Below, piece by piece: positions 51,403 through 59,383 of a DNA stretch of 64,000 nt. Each line of letters opens with the position of its first letter. The first letter of the stretch is position 1. This DNA comes from Massilia litorea (GTDB lineage: Bacteria > Pseudomonadota > Gammaproteobacteria > Burkholderiales > Burkholderiaceae_D). A program made the position numbers and the translations under genes. Under the pieces are notes generated by a model. The model searched no databases, had not been told where the DNA came from, and saw only the letters and a program-made list of their open reading frames with translations. The stretch lies in contig NZ_CP062941.1 in NCBI RefSeq assembly GCF_015101885.1, forward strand, positions 620,001-684,000, given 5' to 3'.

Positions 51403-52554
51403 TTAGCGCAGCACCTGCAATTTCGTCTTTTTCCCCTGGCGATAGGTGTACAAGGTCAGCGCGGCATTTTTCAGATCGCCCTTCGGGTCGAAGGCGATGC
51501 TGCCGGTCACGCCTTCGTACTGGACGCTTGCCAGCGCCGGCAGGAATATGGCCGGATCGCTCGAATTCGCGCTCTGCATCGCTTTCGCAAACACCATCAC
51601 CGCATCGTAGGCATAGGGCGCATAGGTCTCCACCGGGAGCTTGTAGCGTTGCTGGTAGCGCTGTGTGAACGCATTCAGGCCGGCTTCCTGCGGGCCCGTG
51701 ACGCCGCCCGCAACCACGCAATAGACCTTGTCGTCGACCAGCGCGTCGCCCGCCAGCAGCGGCATCTTTTCCGAGCAGACGCCGTCGCCCGACACCAGTT
51801 TCGCGCGCAGGCCGAGCGCCTTCATTTGTTTCAGCATCGGGCCGGCCACGGCATCCATGCCGCCATAGAAGATCACGTCCGGATCGCGCGCGCGGATCTG
51901 GGTCAGGATGGCGTTGAAATCGGTCGCCTTGTCGTTGGTGAACTGGCGGCTGACCACGCTGGCGCCGCCGCCGCCTGCCTTCACGCCCTTGACGAATTCG
52001 TCGGCCAGGCCCTGGCCGAAGGCGGTGCGGTCGTCGATCACCGCGATCTTCTTTGCCTTCAGGGTATTCATCGAATAGGTCGCCAGCGTGCGCCCGACCA
52101 GGTTGTCGTTGGCGACGACGCGGAAGGCGGTCTTGAAACCCTGGTGGGTGTAGAGCGGCGTGGTGGCCGCCGGAGAAATCTGCGGGATGCCGGCATTCGC
52201 ATAGATCTTCGAGGCCGGCACCGTGGTGCCCGAATTCAGGTGGCCGACCACGGCCGCGACTTTTGCATCGACCAGCTTTTGCGCGACGGCCGCGCCGGTC
52301 TTCGGGTCAGCCGCGTCGTCTTCGGGCTGCAGCACCCACTGCACCTTGCGCCCGCCGAGCACGATGCCCTTGGCGTTGAGCTCGTCGATCGCCATGCGGG
52401 CGCCGTTTTCGATGTCCTTGCCCTGGTGGGCGCCGGTGCCGGACAGTGGAGACGCCGTGCCGATTTTCACTTGCAGGGGCTGGGTGGCAGGTTGGGCGTG
52501 GGACGGTGCCGCGGCAAGCGCGAGCACGGAAGCAAGGATGGCAGGGCTACGCAT
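51403..52554 (-). CDS. Branched-chain amino acid ABC transporter substrate-binding protein
   Basis: A 383-residue periplasmic binding protein (LivJ/LivK type), with signal peptide MRSPAILASVLALAAAPSHA. Motifs: VKIGTASPLSGTGAHQGKDI, VVGHLNSGTTVPASKIY, PQISPAATTPLYT, KIAVIDDRTAFGQGLAD and TYAPYAYDAVMVFAKAM. It is an orphan: no permease or ATPase genes lie next to it. Its 3' end directly abuts a gene remnant. Cargo may be a branched-chain amino acid or another small compound. Confidence 0.92.
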   Translation of the reverse strand: MRSPAILASVLALAAAPSHAQPATQPLQVKIGTASPLSGTGAHQGKDIENGARMAIDELNAKGIVLGGRKVQWVLQPEDDAADPKTGAAVAQKLVDAKVAAVVGHLNSGTTVPASKIYANAGIPQISPAATTPLYTHQGFKTAFRVVANDNLVGRTLATYSMNTLKAKKIAVIDDRTAFGQGLADEFVKGVKAGGGGASVVSRQFTNDKATDFNAILTQIRARDPDVIFYGGMDAVAGPMLKQMKALGLRAKLVSGDGVCSEKMPLLAGDALVDDKVYCVVAGGVTGPQEAGLNAFTQRYQQRYKLPVETYAPYAYDAVMVFAKAMQSANSSDPAIFLPALASVQYEGVTGSIAFDPKGDLKNAALTLYTYRQGKKTKLQVLR

Positions 52555-52734
52555 GGAGATTTTTTTTCGTGGAAGGTGCGCTCGATTGTACTGCCGAGCC
52601 GGCCGGCGCCCGATTCGTTAATCCGCAGCAAACCCACTTTCGACCCGTCTATTCCACCATTCGTCACTCGGCGCAACTTCTCTGGCTGCTCATCCGCTAC
52701 GCTCAGGCATCTCATCTTCACTCCGGAGGCAGAC

Positions 52735-53823
52735 ATGGCAGTCAGGAACTATGCAATCGCAGCGCTCATCACAGGCAGTTTGTTGTCGCATCAAGCCCTC
52801 GCGGCACCGGATGCGCCATTGAGCAATGTGGCACGCCAGGAGGTCGTGCAGACACTTGCGACCAAACTGAAAGCGAATTACGTCCTCCCCGACGTGGCGC
52901 AACGGGTTGCCGCCACCATCGTCAAGAAGAATGCCGATGGCGGCTATGCCATGGCAACGAGCGCACAGGCATTCAGTGCCGCGCTGTCGCAGGATTTGCG
53001 CGAACTGAGCAAGGACAAGCATTTCCGGGCCGTGCATGACGAGCGTTTCCGTGAGCGCAGCGGTGAGAATGAGGTACCTGACCGCGCGGAAATGGAAGCG
53101 CAGCGCGACCGTACGGCCCAGCTGGGTTATGGCATCGAGAAAGTGGAACGCCTGGCGGGCAATGTCGGCTATATCGAGCTGCGCGGTTTCGGGCCGACCG
53201 AATTCGTCGGCCCCGCCTACACCGCCGCCCTGAGCTTATTGTCGGGAACGGATGCGCTCATCCTGGACCTGCGCCGCAACGGCGGCGGACGTCCGGCCAG
53301 CGTCGCTTACCTGATGAGCCATTTCTTCCCGCTGGGCGACGAGCGCCATCTGAACGACATTTATGACAGGCCGACCAATACCACCCAGCAATATTGGACC
53401 AGCACGGCAATCACGCAGCGCTACGACAAACCCGTGTACGTGCTGACCTCGGCCCGCACCTTTTCCGGCGGCGAGGAATGCGCCTACGATTTTCAAACCC
53501 AGAAACGGGCAACGCTTGTCGGCGAAACCACGGGCGGCGGCGCCAATCCGGTCAGTCCTTTCGCTGTCGGACATGGCATCGTGGTCGCCATCCCAAGGGG
53601 GCAGGCGATCAATCCGATCACCAGGACCAGCTGGGAGCACGTCGGTGTGAAACCGGACATCGCGGTGCCGGCAGCCCAGGCCCAGCAAACGGCGCACGCC
53701 GCCATCCTGCGCCAGCTGCTTGCCTCCAACAAGGACGAGGGCTTGCGCGCCAGCCTGCAGCGGGCGCTGGCCATGGTGGAAAAGGGAGAGAGCGAAGCGC
53801 CGGTGTACACGCTCAGGCAATGA
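52735..53823 (+). CDS. Exported S41-family peptidase
   Basis: A 362-residue secreted serine protease of the C-terminal processing/IRBP-like S41B group. Signal peptide MAVRNYAIAALITGSLLSHQ, then a helical N-terminal domain (ETLATKL-like segment, LPDVAQRVAATI), the core VGYIELRGFGP and ILDLRRNGGG, and the active-site segment RTFSGGEE with Ser244 and conserved Lys257 in QKRATLVGETTGG. No PDZ domain is evident. GGAGG precedes ATG 52735; the frame open to 51298 is rejected. Confidence 0.92.
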   Translation: MAVRNYAIAALITGSLLSHQALAAPDAPLSNVARQEVVQTLATKLKANYVLPDVAQRVAATIVKKNADGGYAMATSAQAFSAALSQDLRELSKDKHFRAVHDERFRERSGENEVPDRAEMEAQRDRTAQLGYGIEKVERLAGNVGYIELRGFGPTEFVGPAYTAALSLLSGTDALILDLRRNGGGRPASVAYLMSHFFPLGDERHLNDIYDRPTNTTQQYWTSTAITQRYDKPVYVLTSARTFSGGEECAYDFQTQKRATLVGETTGGGANPVSPFAVGHGIVVAIPRGQAINPITRTSWEHVGVKPDIAVPAAQAQQTAHAAILRQLLASNKDEGLRASLQRALAMVEKGESEAPVYTLRQ

Positions 53824-53925
53824 ATAACGATGCATGAACAAATTCGCCAACCCGCGGGCTGGCGTTGTCGATCCACCGTGCAGGTCATCCGGTGCCGGCG
53901 CCGGGCTACGGCACGGCCAGCCGCA

Positions 53926-54324
53926 TCACCCCTTGGGCGCCATCCAGACCAGGTTCCACAAATGGCCGTCGAGGTCCTCGAAGCCCTGGTCATACATGAA
54001 GCCGTTATCCTCGGGCGGATGGGGAATGCGGGCGCCGGCGGCGGTGGCCTTGGCGATCAGGCTGTCGACCTCTTCCCGGCTCTCGCAGCTCAGGCAGATG
54101 ACGACCTCGTTGGCTTCCCGGGCCTGGACCACCGGCTTGTTGATCAGGGACTTGAAAAACGTTTCGGTCGTCAGCATCGCGTAGATGCTGCCTTCGAGGA
54201 CGACCACGCAGGCCGCCTGCTCATTGCTGAAGTCGGGATTGAAACCGAAGCCCAGTGCGGCAAAGAAGGCTTTGGATTTTTCCAGGTCCTTGACCGGGAG
54301 ATTGAATATCACGTTCTTGTTCAT
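53926..54324 (-). CDS. VOC-family protein (glyoxalase/PhnB-like)
   Basis: A 132-residue vicinal oxygen chelate protein: VIFNLPVKDLEKSKAFFAAL, GFGFNPDFSNEQAACVVV, ESREEVDSLIAKATAAGA and YDQGFEDLDGHLWNLVWM with metal-binding residues. Typical of DUF-like stand-alone VOC proteins; no specific reaction can be named. ATG 54324 follows GAGGAA. It has no close co-oriented partner. Confidence 0.88.
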   Translation of the reverse strand: MNKNVIFNLPVKDLEKSKAFFAALGFGFNPDFSNEQAACVVVLEGSIYAMLTTETFFKSLINKPVVQAREANEVVICLSCESREEVDSLIAKATAAGARIPHPPEDNGFMYDQGFEDLDGHLWNLVWMAPKG

Positions 54325-54412
54325 GCGTTCCTCGTCTGTTAAAGGTGGAATGGATCAGTCCTGCATCCTGACGACGAACGATGATGCATGAAATCGACAC
54401 GTTGCTGCAAAA

Positions 54413-54442
54413 AAAAACGCCAACCCTCGGGTTGGCGTTTTT
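54413..54442. terminator. Intrinsic terminator, bidirectional
   Basis: AAAAACGCCAACC (54413-54425) / GGTTGGCGTTTTT (54430-54442), a perfect 13-bp stem with CTCG loop, with A and T runs on both sides. On the minus strand it ends the OYE gene (stop at 54463). Confidence 0.93.
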
Positions 54443-54462
54443 CATTACTGCAGCTCAGGCAA

Positions 54463-55554
54463 TCAGGCCGCCTGGTCCAGCGTCGGATAATCGATATACC
54501 CGGCCTCGCCCGGCGCATAGAAGGTCTGCGGGTTAGGCGTATTGAACGGCGCATTCAACTTGAGGCGCTGCACCAGGTCCGGATTGGCGATATAGGCGCG
54601 GCCGAAGGCGACTGCATCGGCGCGGCCCGATTCGACCGCATCGATCGCCATCTGGCGGTCGTAACCGTTGTTGGCGATATACGTGCCTTTGAAGGTCTTG
54701 CGCGCCCATTCGAAATCAAAACCGGGAATATCGCGCGGGCCGCCGGTGGCGCCTTCGACGAAGTGAATAAACGCGATATTGCGCTTGTTCAGTTCCTCGA
54801 CCAGATGGCCGAACACGGCTTGCGGGTTGCTGTCGGCCAGGTCGTTGGCCGGCGTCACCGGAGACAGGCGGATGCCGACGCGGCCGGCGCCGATTTCGGC
54901 GACCACGGCGTCCACGACTTCCAGCGCGAAGCGGACGCGGTTCTCGATCGAGCCGCCGTATTCGTCGGTTCGCTTGTTGGCGCCGTCGCGCAGGAACTGG
55001 TCGATCAGGTAGCCGTTGGCACCGTGCAGTTCGATGCCGTCGAAACCGGCGCGGATCGCATTCGCGGCGCCGCGGCGGTATTCGGCAACGATTTCCTTGA
55101 TCTCATCCAGGGCCAGGGCGCGCGGCTCCGGTGCCTCGACCTTGCCGGCGTGGGTGTAAGCGACCACTTTCGGCGCCACGGCCGAGGGAGCGATCGGCTG
55201 CGCGCCGCCGGTGAGATGTGGGTGGGTCACGCGGCCCACGTGCCAGATCTGGGCCACGATCTTCGAGCCGGCTTCGTGCACGGCCTGGGTGATCGGCTTC
55301 CAGCCTTCGACCTGGGCGTCCGAGTAAATGCCGGGCGTGGCCATGTAGCCTTTACCGACCGGCGAGACCTGCGTGCCTTCGCTGATGATCAGGCCGGCGT
55401 TGCTGCGCTGGCGGTAGTACTCGACGTTCATCGGGCTGCCCGGCACGTCGCCGGCGGCTTCGTCGGCGCGGCTGCGGGTCAGCGGGGCCATCACGACACG
55501 GTTGGCAACCTCGATGTCGCCAATGCGGGCGGGCTCAAAAAGTTTGTGGCTCAT
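54463..55554 (-). CDS. Old yellow enzyme-family alkene reductase
   Basis: A 363-residue FMN-dependent NADH:flavin oxidoreductase of the NemA/OPR type, reducing activated C=C bonds, nitrate esters or maleimides. Marks: PARIGDIEVANRVVMAPLTR, GLIISEGTQVS, AQIWHVGRVTHP, FDGIELHGANGYLIDQFLRD with the His-Asn substrate pair, NRVRFALEVVDAV, and VAFGRAYIANPDL near the FMN phosphate site. ATG 55554 follows AAGGACC. Divergent from a LysR regulator, 166 bp apart, which probably controls it in response to electrophiles. Confidence 0.94.
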   Translation of the reverse strand: MSHKLFEPARIGDIEVANRVVMAPLTRSRADEAAGDVPGSPMNVEYYRQRSNAGLIISEGTQVSPVGKGYMATPGIYSDAQVEGWKPITQAVHEAGSKIVAQIWHVGRVTHPHLTGGAQPIAPSAVAPKVVAYTHAGKVEAPEPRALALDEIKEIVAEYRRGAANAIRAGFDGIELHGANGYLIDQFLRDGANKRTDEYGGSIENRVRFALEVVDAVVAEIGAGRVGIRLSPVTPANDLADSNPQAVFGHLVEELNKRNIAFIHFVEGATGGPRDIPGFDFEWARKTFKGTYIANNGYDRQMAIDAVESGRADAVAFGRAYIANPDLVQRLKLNAPFNTPNPQTFYAPGEAGYIDYPTLDQAA

Positions 55555-55720
55555 GTTCGGTCCTTGTTCGTAGATTGGAATGATCGGGCCGCCGGTCGCT
55601 GCGCTGTCAGGGAGCGGACGCCGGCAGCCACTACAGTCACCAGTATGCGTATTCCTGGAGACTGTGGGTAGGCCGCACGAATGATATGATTTATTCCAAC
55701 CAGGAATAGATGGAGCAGAG

Positions 55721-56692
55721 ATGGACCGCTTGAGGCTGATGGAAACCTTCGTCCGGGTCGTCGAGACCGGCAACTTCTCGGCTGTCGCGCGCGAGGAGCG
55801 CGCCACGCAATCGAGCATCAGCAAGCAGATCCAGGCGCTGGAGACCCTGCTCGGCGCGAAACTGCTGGTGCGCTCGACGCGCAGCCATGCGCTCACCGAA
55901 GCGGGCAAGCGCTATTACGAGCGCTGCCGCCAGGTGCTCGACACGCTGGAAGAAGCGCGGGTCGAGATCCAGCGCACCGAGAACGACATCGCCGGCGTAC
56001 TGCGCGTGGCCGCCCCGGCCTCGTTCGGGCGCCTGCACATCGTGCCGCGCCTGCCCGCCTTTTTCGAGCGCTATCCGCAACTCAAGATCGACCTGCAACT
56101 GGACGACGGCTTCGTCGACCTGGTCGTGGGCGGAATCGACGTCGCCTTCCGCGTCGGCGAACTGAAGGACAGCCGCCTGATCGCGCGCCGCATCGGCACC
56201 GCGCACCGCGCCGCGCTGGCCTCCCCCGCTTACCTGGCGCGCCACGGCGAGCCGCAGCATCCGCACGAGCTGCGCGATCATCAATGCATCGTCTACACGG
56301 GTCTCGCCACGATGAACGAGTGGAACTTCCAGGACGAGGAAGGCGGCCAGCACGCCGTGCGCGTCAATGGCCACCTGCAGTCGAACAGTTCGGAGGCGAT
56401 CCGCCAGGCCGTGGTCGAGGGCCTGGGCATCTGCTACACGCCGCAGTGGGTGTATGGCGACGACATCCGCGCCGGCCGCGTCAAACCGATCCTGACCCGC
56501 TACCGGCTGCCGCCGCTGCCGCTGAACGTCGTGTTCCAGCCGGCGCGCCGGCCCTCGATCAAGATCAGCCACTTCGTTTCCTTCTTCGCCGACGCGTTTT
56601 CGCGCGATCCGGACATCTCGCCGATGCTGGCAGCCGACGGCGCTTCGCATGATGCGCTCGGCAAGCTTGGCACGGTCGGCAGCCGGGGCTGA
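55721..56692 (+). CDS. LysR-family transcriptional regulator
   Basis: A 323-residue LTTR. The N-terminal winged helix is typical: RLMETFVRVVETGNFSAVAR, SSISKQIQALETLLGAKLLV, then RSTRSHALTEAGKRYY. The effector domain begins near GVLRVAAPASFGRLHI. ATG 55721 follows GGAGCAG. It is divergent from the OYE gene; such pairs commonly act as quinone or electrophile sensors, but the inducer here is unknown. Confidence 0.93.
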   Translation: MDRLRLMETFVRVVETGNFSAVAREERATQSSISKQIQALETLLGAKLLVRSTRSHALTEAGKRYYERCRQVLDTLEEARVEIQRTENDIAGVLRVAAPASFGRLHIVPRLPAFFERYPQLKIDLQLDDGFVDLVVGGIDVAFRVGELKDSRLIARRIGTAHRAALASPAYLARHGEPQHPHELRDHQCIVYTGLATMNEWNFQDEEGGQHAVRVNGHLQSNSSEAIRQAVVEGLGICYTPQWVYGDDIRAGRVKPILTRYRLPPLPLNVVFQPARRPSIKISHFVSFFADAFSRDPDISPMLAADGASHDALGKLGTVGSRG

Positions 56693-56863
56693 GCTCGACG
56701 CACGCAGTCCAGCACCCTGTCCTCCCTGCTTACAGATTGAAACCCTACTTACAGTCAGGCGGCAGATTTTTTCCGGTTTCGCTGAGACACTGTGTCCGTG
56801 CGAACAGAGCACTCCGGATTTTCGGAGCAAGCTTGACATAGGTTGATCACAAAGGAGAAAAAA

Positions 56864-57268
56864 ATGAGCATTTATAAACAACACATCATGCGCGTCGCCG
56901 CCGTCCTGGCCTTGACTGCCGCCTCCACGTCCGCTTTTGCGCAGAGCGCCGATTATCGCCGTGGTTACGAGGACGGCTATGCCGCTGCCCGCGAGGAGCG
57001 TGGCCCCGGCCCCGGCCAGGACAGAGGCGGTCTGCGCATTGAGGAAGCCAATTATGGCGTGCGCGGCATGACCTGCAATGCGCGCCGGTCCGTGCGCGAC
57101 CAGGTCGAACGCAATAACGGCAGGGTCGTTGCCAATGACCAGCTGTGTGGCGATTCCGCTCCGGGCAAGGTCAAGCGCCTGCAGGTCACCTACCGGTGCG
57201 ACGACAGCGAAGCGATGCGGGTTGTGGCGCGCCAGGGCGACACCCTGCGCCTCTCCTGCCGCCGCTGA
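56864..57268 (+). CDS. Small exported protein of unknown function
   Basis: A 134-residue protein with signal peptide (HIMRVAAVLALTAASTSAFA). The mature chain starts with RRGYEDGYAAAREERGPG, a GYxxGY motif seen in other short periplasmic proteins, and carries two pairs of Cys (CNARR and QLC; YRC and LSC) that may form disulfides. I do not recognise a named family. AAAGGAG precedes ATG 56864. It is 22 bp upstream of the CAP-domain gene and probably co-transcribed with it. Two CTTACAG sites 19 bp apart lie upstream. Confidence 0.75.
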   Translation: MSIYKQHIMRVAAVLALTAASTSAFAQSADYRRGYEDGYAAAREERGPGPGQDRGGLRIEEANYGVRGMTCNARRSVRDQVERNNGRVVANDQLCGDSAPGKVKRLQVTYRCDDSEAMRVVARQGDTLRLSCRR

Positions 57269-57290
57269 CCGCTGCAGCGCCGCCGCGCCG

Positions 57291-58142
57291 ATGCGCCATG
57301 CCGGCTTCAGGGTCGTCCTCGCCGCTGCCGCGCTTCTTGCCGGCGGCGCACAGGCGCAGAACGACGCCCGTCTGGTGGCGCTGATCAACGACTGGCGCGC
57401 CAGCCCGGGCGAGTGCGGCGGCACCCGTCGCGCACCGGCGCCGGCCTTGACGAGCAATCCGCTGCTCGCGCGGGTGCGTTTCGGCACCGGCTCCTTTCCC
57501 GAATACGAGCTCGAACGCGTCGGCTACGACGCGGCCCAGGTCGAGGTCATTTTTACGCGCGGCGCGGTCGATGCCGCCGGCGTGATGGACGCGATCCGCC
57601 AGCCCTACTGCCGCGTGCTGGCGAATCCCGCCTACAGCGACATCGGCGTCGTCCGCCAGGGGCAGGAATGGACCATCGTGCTGGCCCGGCCCCTGCTGCC
57701 CCTGCACCTGCCCGCGCAGGATGTGGTGGGGCGCGAGATCCTCGATGCCGTGAACGCCGCGCGCGCGGTTGCGCGCAATTGCGGCGAGCGCGCCTTCGCC
57801 GCGGCCGCGCCGCTGGCCTGGAACGATGCGCTGGGCGCGGCGGCGCTGGCGCACAGCCGCGACATGGCGGCGCGCCGGCATATGGCGCACGAGGGATCGG
57901 ACGGCAGCACGGTTGCGGTGCGCGCCACACGCGCCGGCTACAGCTGGCGCCTGATCGGCGAGAACGTCGCGGCCGGCCAGCCTTCGGCAAGCGAAGCGGT
58001 CGCCGGCTGGATCGACAGCCCGGGCCACTGCGCCAACCTGATGAATCCGGCGTTTACGGAGATGGGCGCGGGCTACGAAATCAGCCGCGCAAGGATGCCC
58101 GGCTTTGTCTACTGGACCCAGGTCTTCGGCGTGCGCCGTTAG
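57291..58142 (+). CDS. Exported tandem CAP/SCP-domain protein
   Basis: A 283-residue secreted protein with signal peptide (RVVLAAAALLAGGAQAQ). The C-terminal half (about 145-283) is a complete CAP domain: LAWNDALGAAALAHSRDMAA, ARRHMAHEGSDG, GYSWRLIGENVAAG, GWIDSPGHCANLMNPAFTEM and FVYWTQVF, with the cavity His and Glu residues. The N-terminal half (about 25-140) looks like a shortened, degenerate CAP copy: it keeps an opening LVALINDWRASPGEC and a closing YCRVLANPAYSDIGV but lacks the central His/Glu motifs. No ribosome binding site is strong before ATG 57291; coupling to the upstream gene is likely. Confidence 0.85.
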   Translation: MRHAGFRVVLAAAALLAGGAQAQNDARLVALINDWRASPGECGGTRRAPAPALTSNPLLARVRFGTGSFPEYELERVGYDAAQVEVIFTRGAVDAAGVMDAIRQPYCRVLANPAYSDIGVVRQGQEWTIVLARPLLPLHLPAQDVVGREILDAVNAARAVARNCGERAFAAAAPLAWNDALGAAALAHSRDMAARRHMAHEGSDGSTVAVRATRAGYSWRLIGENVAAGQPSASEAVAGWIDSPGHCANLMNPAFTEMGAGYEISRARMPGFVYWTQVFGVRR

Positions 58143-58149
58143 TGCGTTC

Positions 58150-59244
58150 TTATCGAGCCGGCGCGCGCTTCGCCTGCTCCACCGCCCAGGAACCGATCAG
58201 CGCCAGCGCACGCGGCGCCATCGTCTCCTCGATATCGGCCGCTTCCGCCAGTGCGCCCGTGCGCGCGCTCTGGAAGAAGTGGTTCAGGCCGGGCAGGCGC
58301 TGGACCTGTGCCCGCGGATTGGCTGCCAGCGCCTGCCGCAGGGCCGGAATGTTTTCGTCGGCCGTCACGACCTCGTCCTTCTCCCCGACCAGGGCCAGCA
58401 CCGGACACGCGACCTGGCGCAGCAGCGGCCGGGGATCGATCCTGAGCAGCGTGCGCATCCAGGGCGTCAGGACCGGCGCCAGTTCGTCTTCCGACCAGGG
58501 ACGCCCATAGCGGCTGTTTGCGGTGCGATACAGGGTGCGTACGGCCGCCTTGCGCTCGGCGGCGCTGCCCGGCACGCTCGCCTCGGCGAGGACGGCCTGT
58601 TGCAGCGCCAGCTCCTGCTGCATGCGATCGGGCGCATCCTGGGCCATGCGGCGCCGTGTGCGCGACAGCAGCAGGTCGCGCGCCGGAAGTCCGCTCCCCG
58701 CCATCAGCACCAGGAAGGCGATGCGCGGCGCCTTGGCCGCCACGATACTGCCGACCAGGCCCCCTTCGCTGTGGCCAACCAGCCCGATGCGGTCGGCATC
58801 GATATCCGGGCGGCTGCGCAGGAGGGCGAGACCGGCCTGGATGTCGGAGACGAAATCGAAACTGGTCGCACTGGCGAAATCGCCACCCGAGCGGCCGAGG
58901 CCCCGCTTGTCGCTGCGCAGCACGGCAAAGCCGCGCCGGGTCAGGTCGTCCGCCAGCACGAGATAGAAATGGTGGCCGAACAGGGAACCGTCGCGGTTCA
59001 CTTCGCCCGAGCCGGGAATGAGCACGACCGCCGGATGCGGACCCGGCGTGCGCGGCACGGTCAGCGTGCCTTCGAGGCCGATGCCGGCGTTATCGAAGAC
59101 GACCTGGTGCACCTCGTACGGCAGCGGCGCCGCCGGCGTCTGCGGCCGCCTGGGCGCCATGGAACGAGCAAAGGCGAGCCATGCCAGCGCTGCCAGGATC
59201 AGGAGGCAGGCCAGGCGCGGCAGGATGCGGGGGCTCGTGGTCAT
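58150..59244 (-). CDS. Membrane-anchored or exported alpha/beta hydrolase
   Basis: A 364-residue hydrolase of the dienelactone/serine aminopeptidase type with an N-terminal hydrophobic segment (LACLLILAALAWLAFA). Motifs: AVVLIPGSGEVNRDG, FAVLRSDKRGLGRSGGD, the nucleophile elbow GLVGHSEGG (Ser159), ALVGEKDEVV with the acid, and His in GLNHFFQ. This arrangement matches proteins annotated as alpha/beta hydrolases of the S9-like group. It is convergent with the CAP gene, 7 bp between stops, leaving no room for a terminator. Confidence 0.88.
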   Translation of the reverse strand: MTTSPRILPRLACLLILAALAWLAFARSMAPRRPQTPAAPLPYEVHQVVFDNAGIGLEGTLTVPRTPGPHPAVVLIPGSGEVNRDGSLFGHHFYLVLADDLTRRGFAVLRSDKRGLGRSGGDFASATSFDFVSDIQAGLALLRSRPDIDADRIGLVGHSEGGLVGSIVAAKAPRIAFLVLMAGSGLPARDLLLSRTRRRMAQDAPDRMQQELALQQAVLAEASVPGSAAERKAAVRTLYRTANSRYGRPWSEDELAPVLTPWMRTLLRIDPRPLLRQVACPVLALVGEKDEVVTADENIPALRQALAANPRAQVQRLPGLNHFFQSARTGALAEAADIEETMAPRALALIGSWAVEQAKRAPAR

Positions 59245-59383
59245 GCAGGTCGGCGGACGATGAAAACGCCAACTCTAGCATCCGCAGGGGGGCTGAAATT
59301 GCGCGGATTGTCACATCCGGCACAGCAAATTGTGTAATTTTTGTATCCGGCGCCGCCGCGCCGGATACCGTTTTACGCACGAC

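Noticed and set aside
54388..55671. Open frame of 427 codons antisense to the OYE gene
   Set aside because: Opposite a strongly matching OYE enzyme; Arg/Gly/Asp-biased shadow translation.
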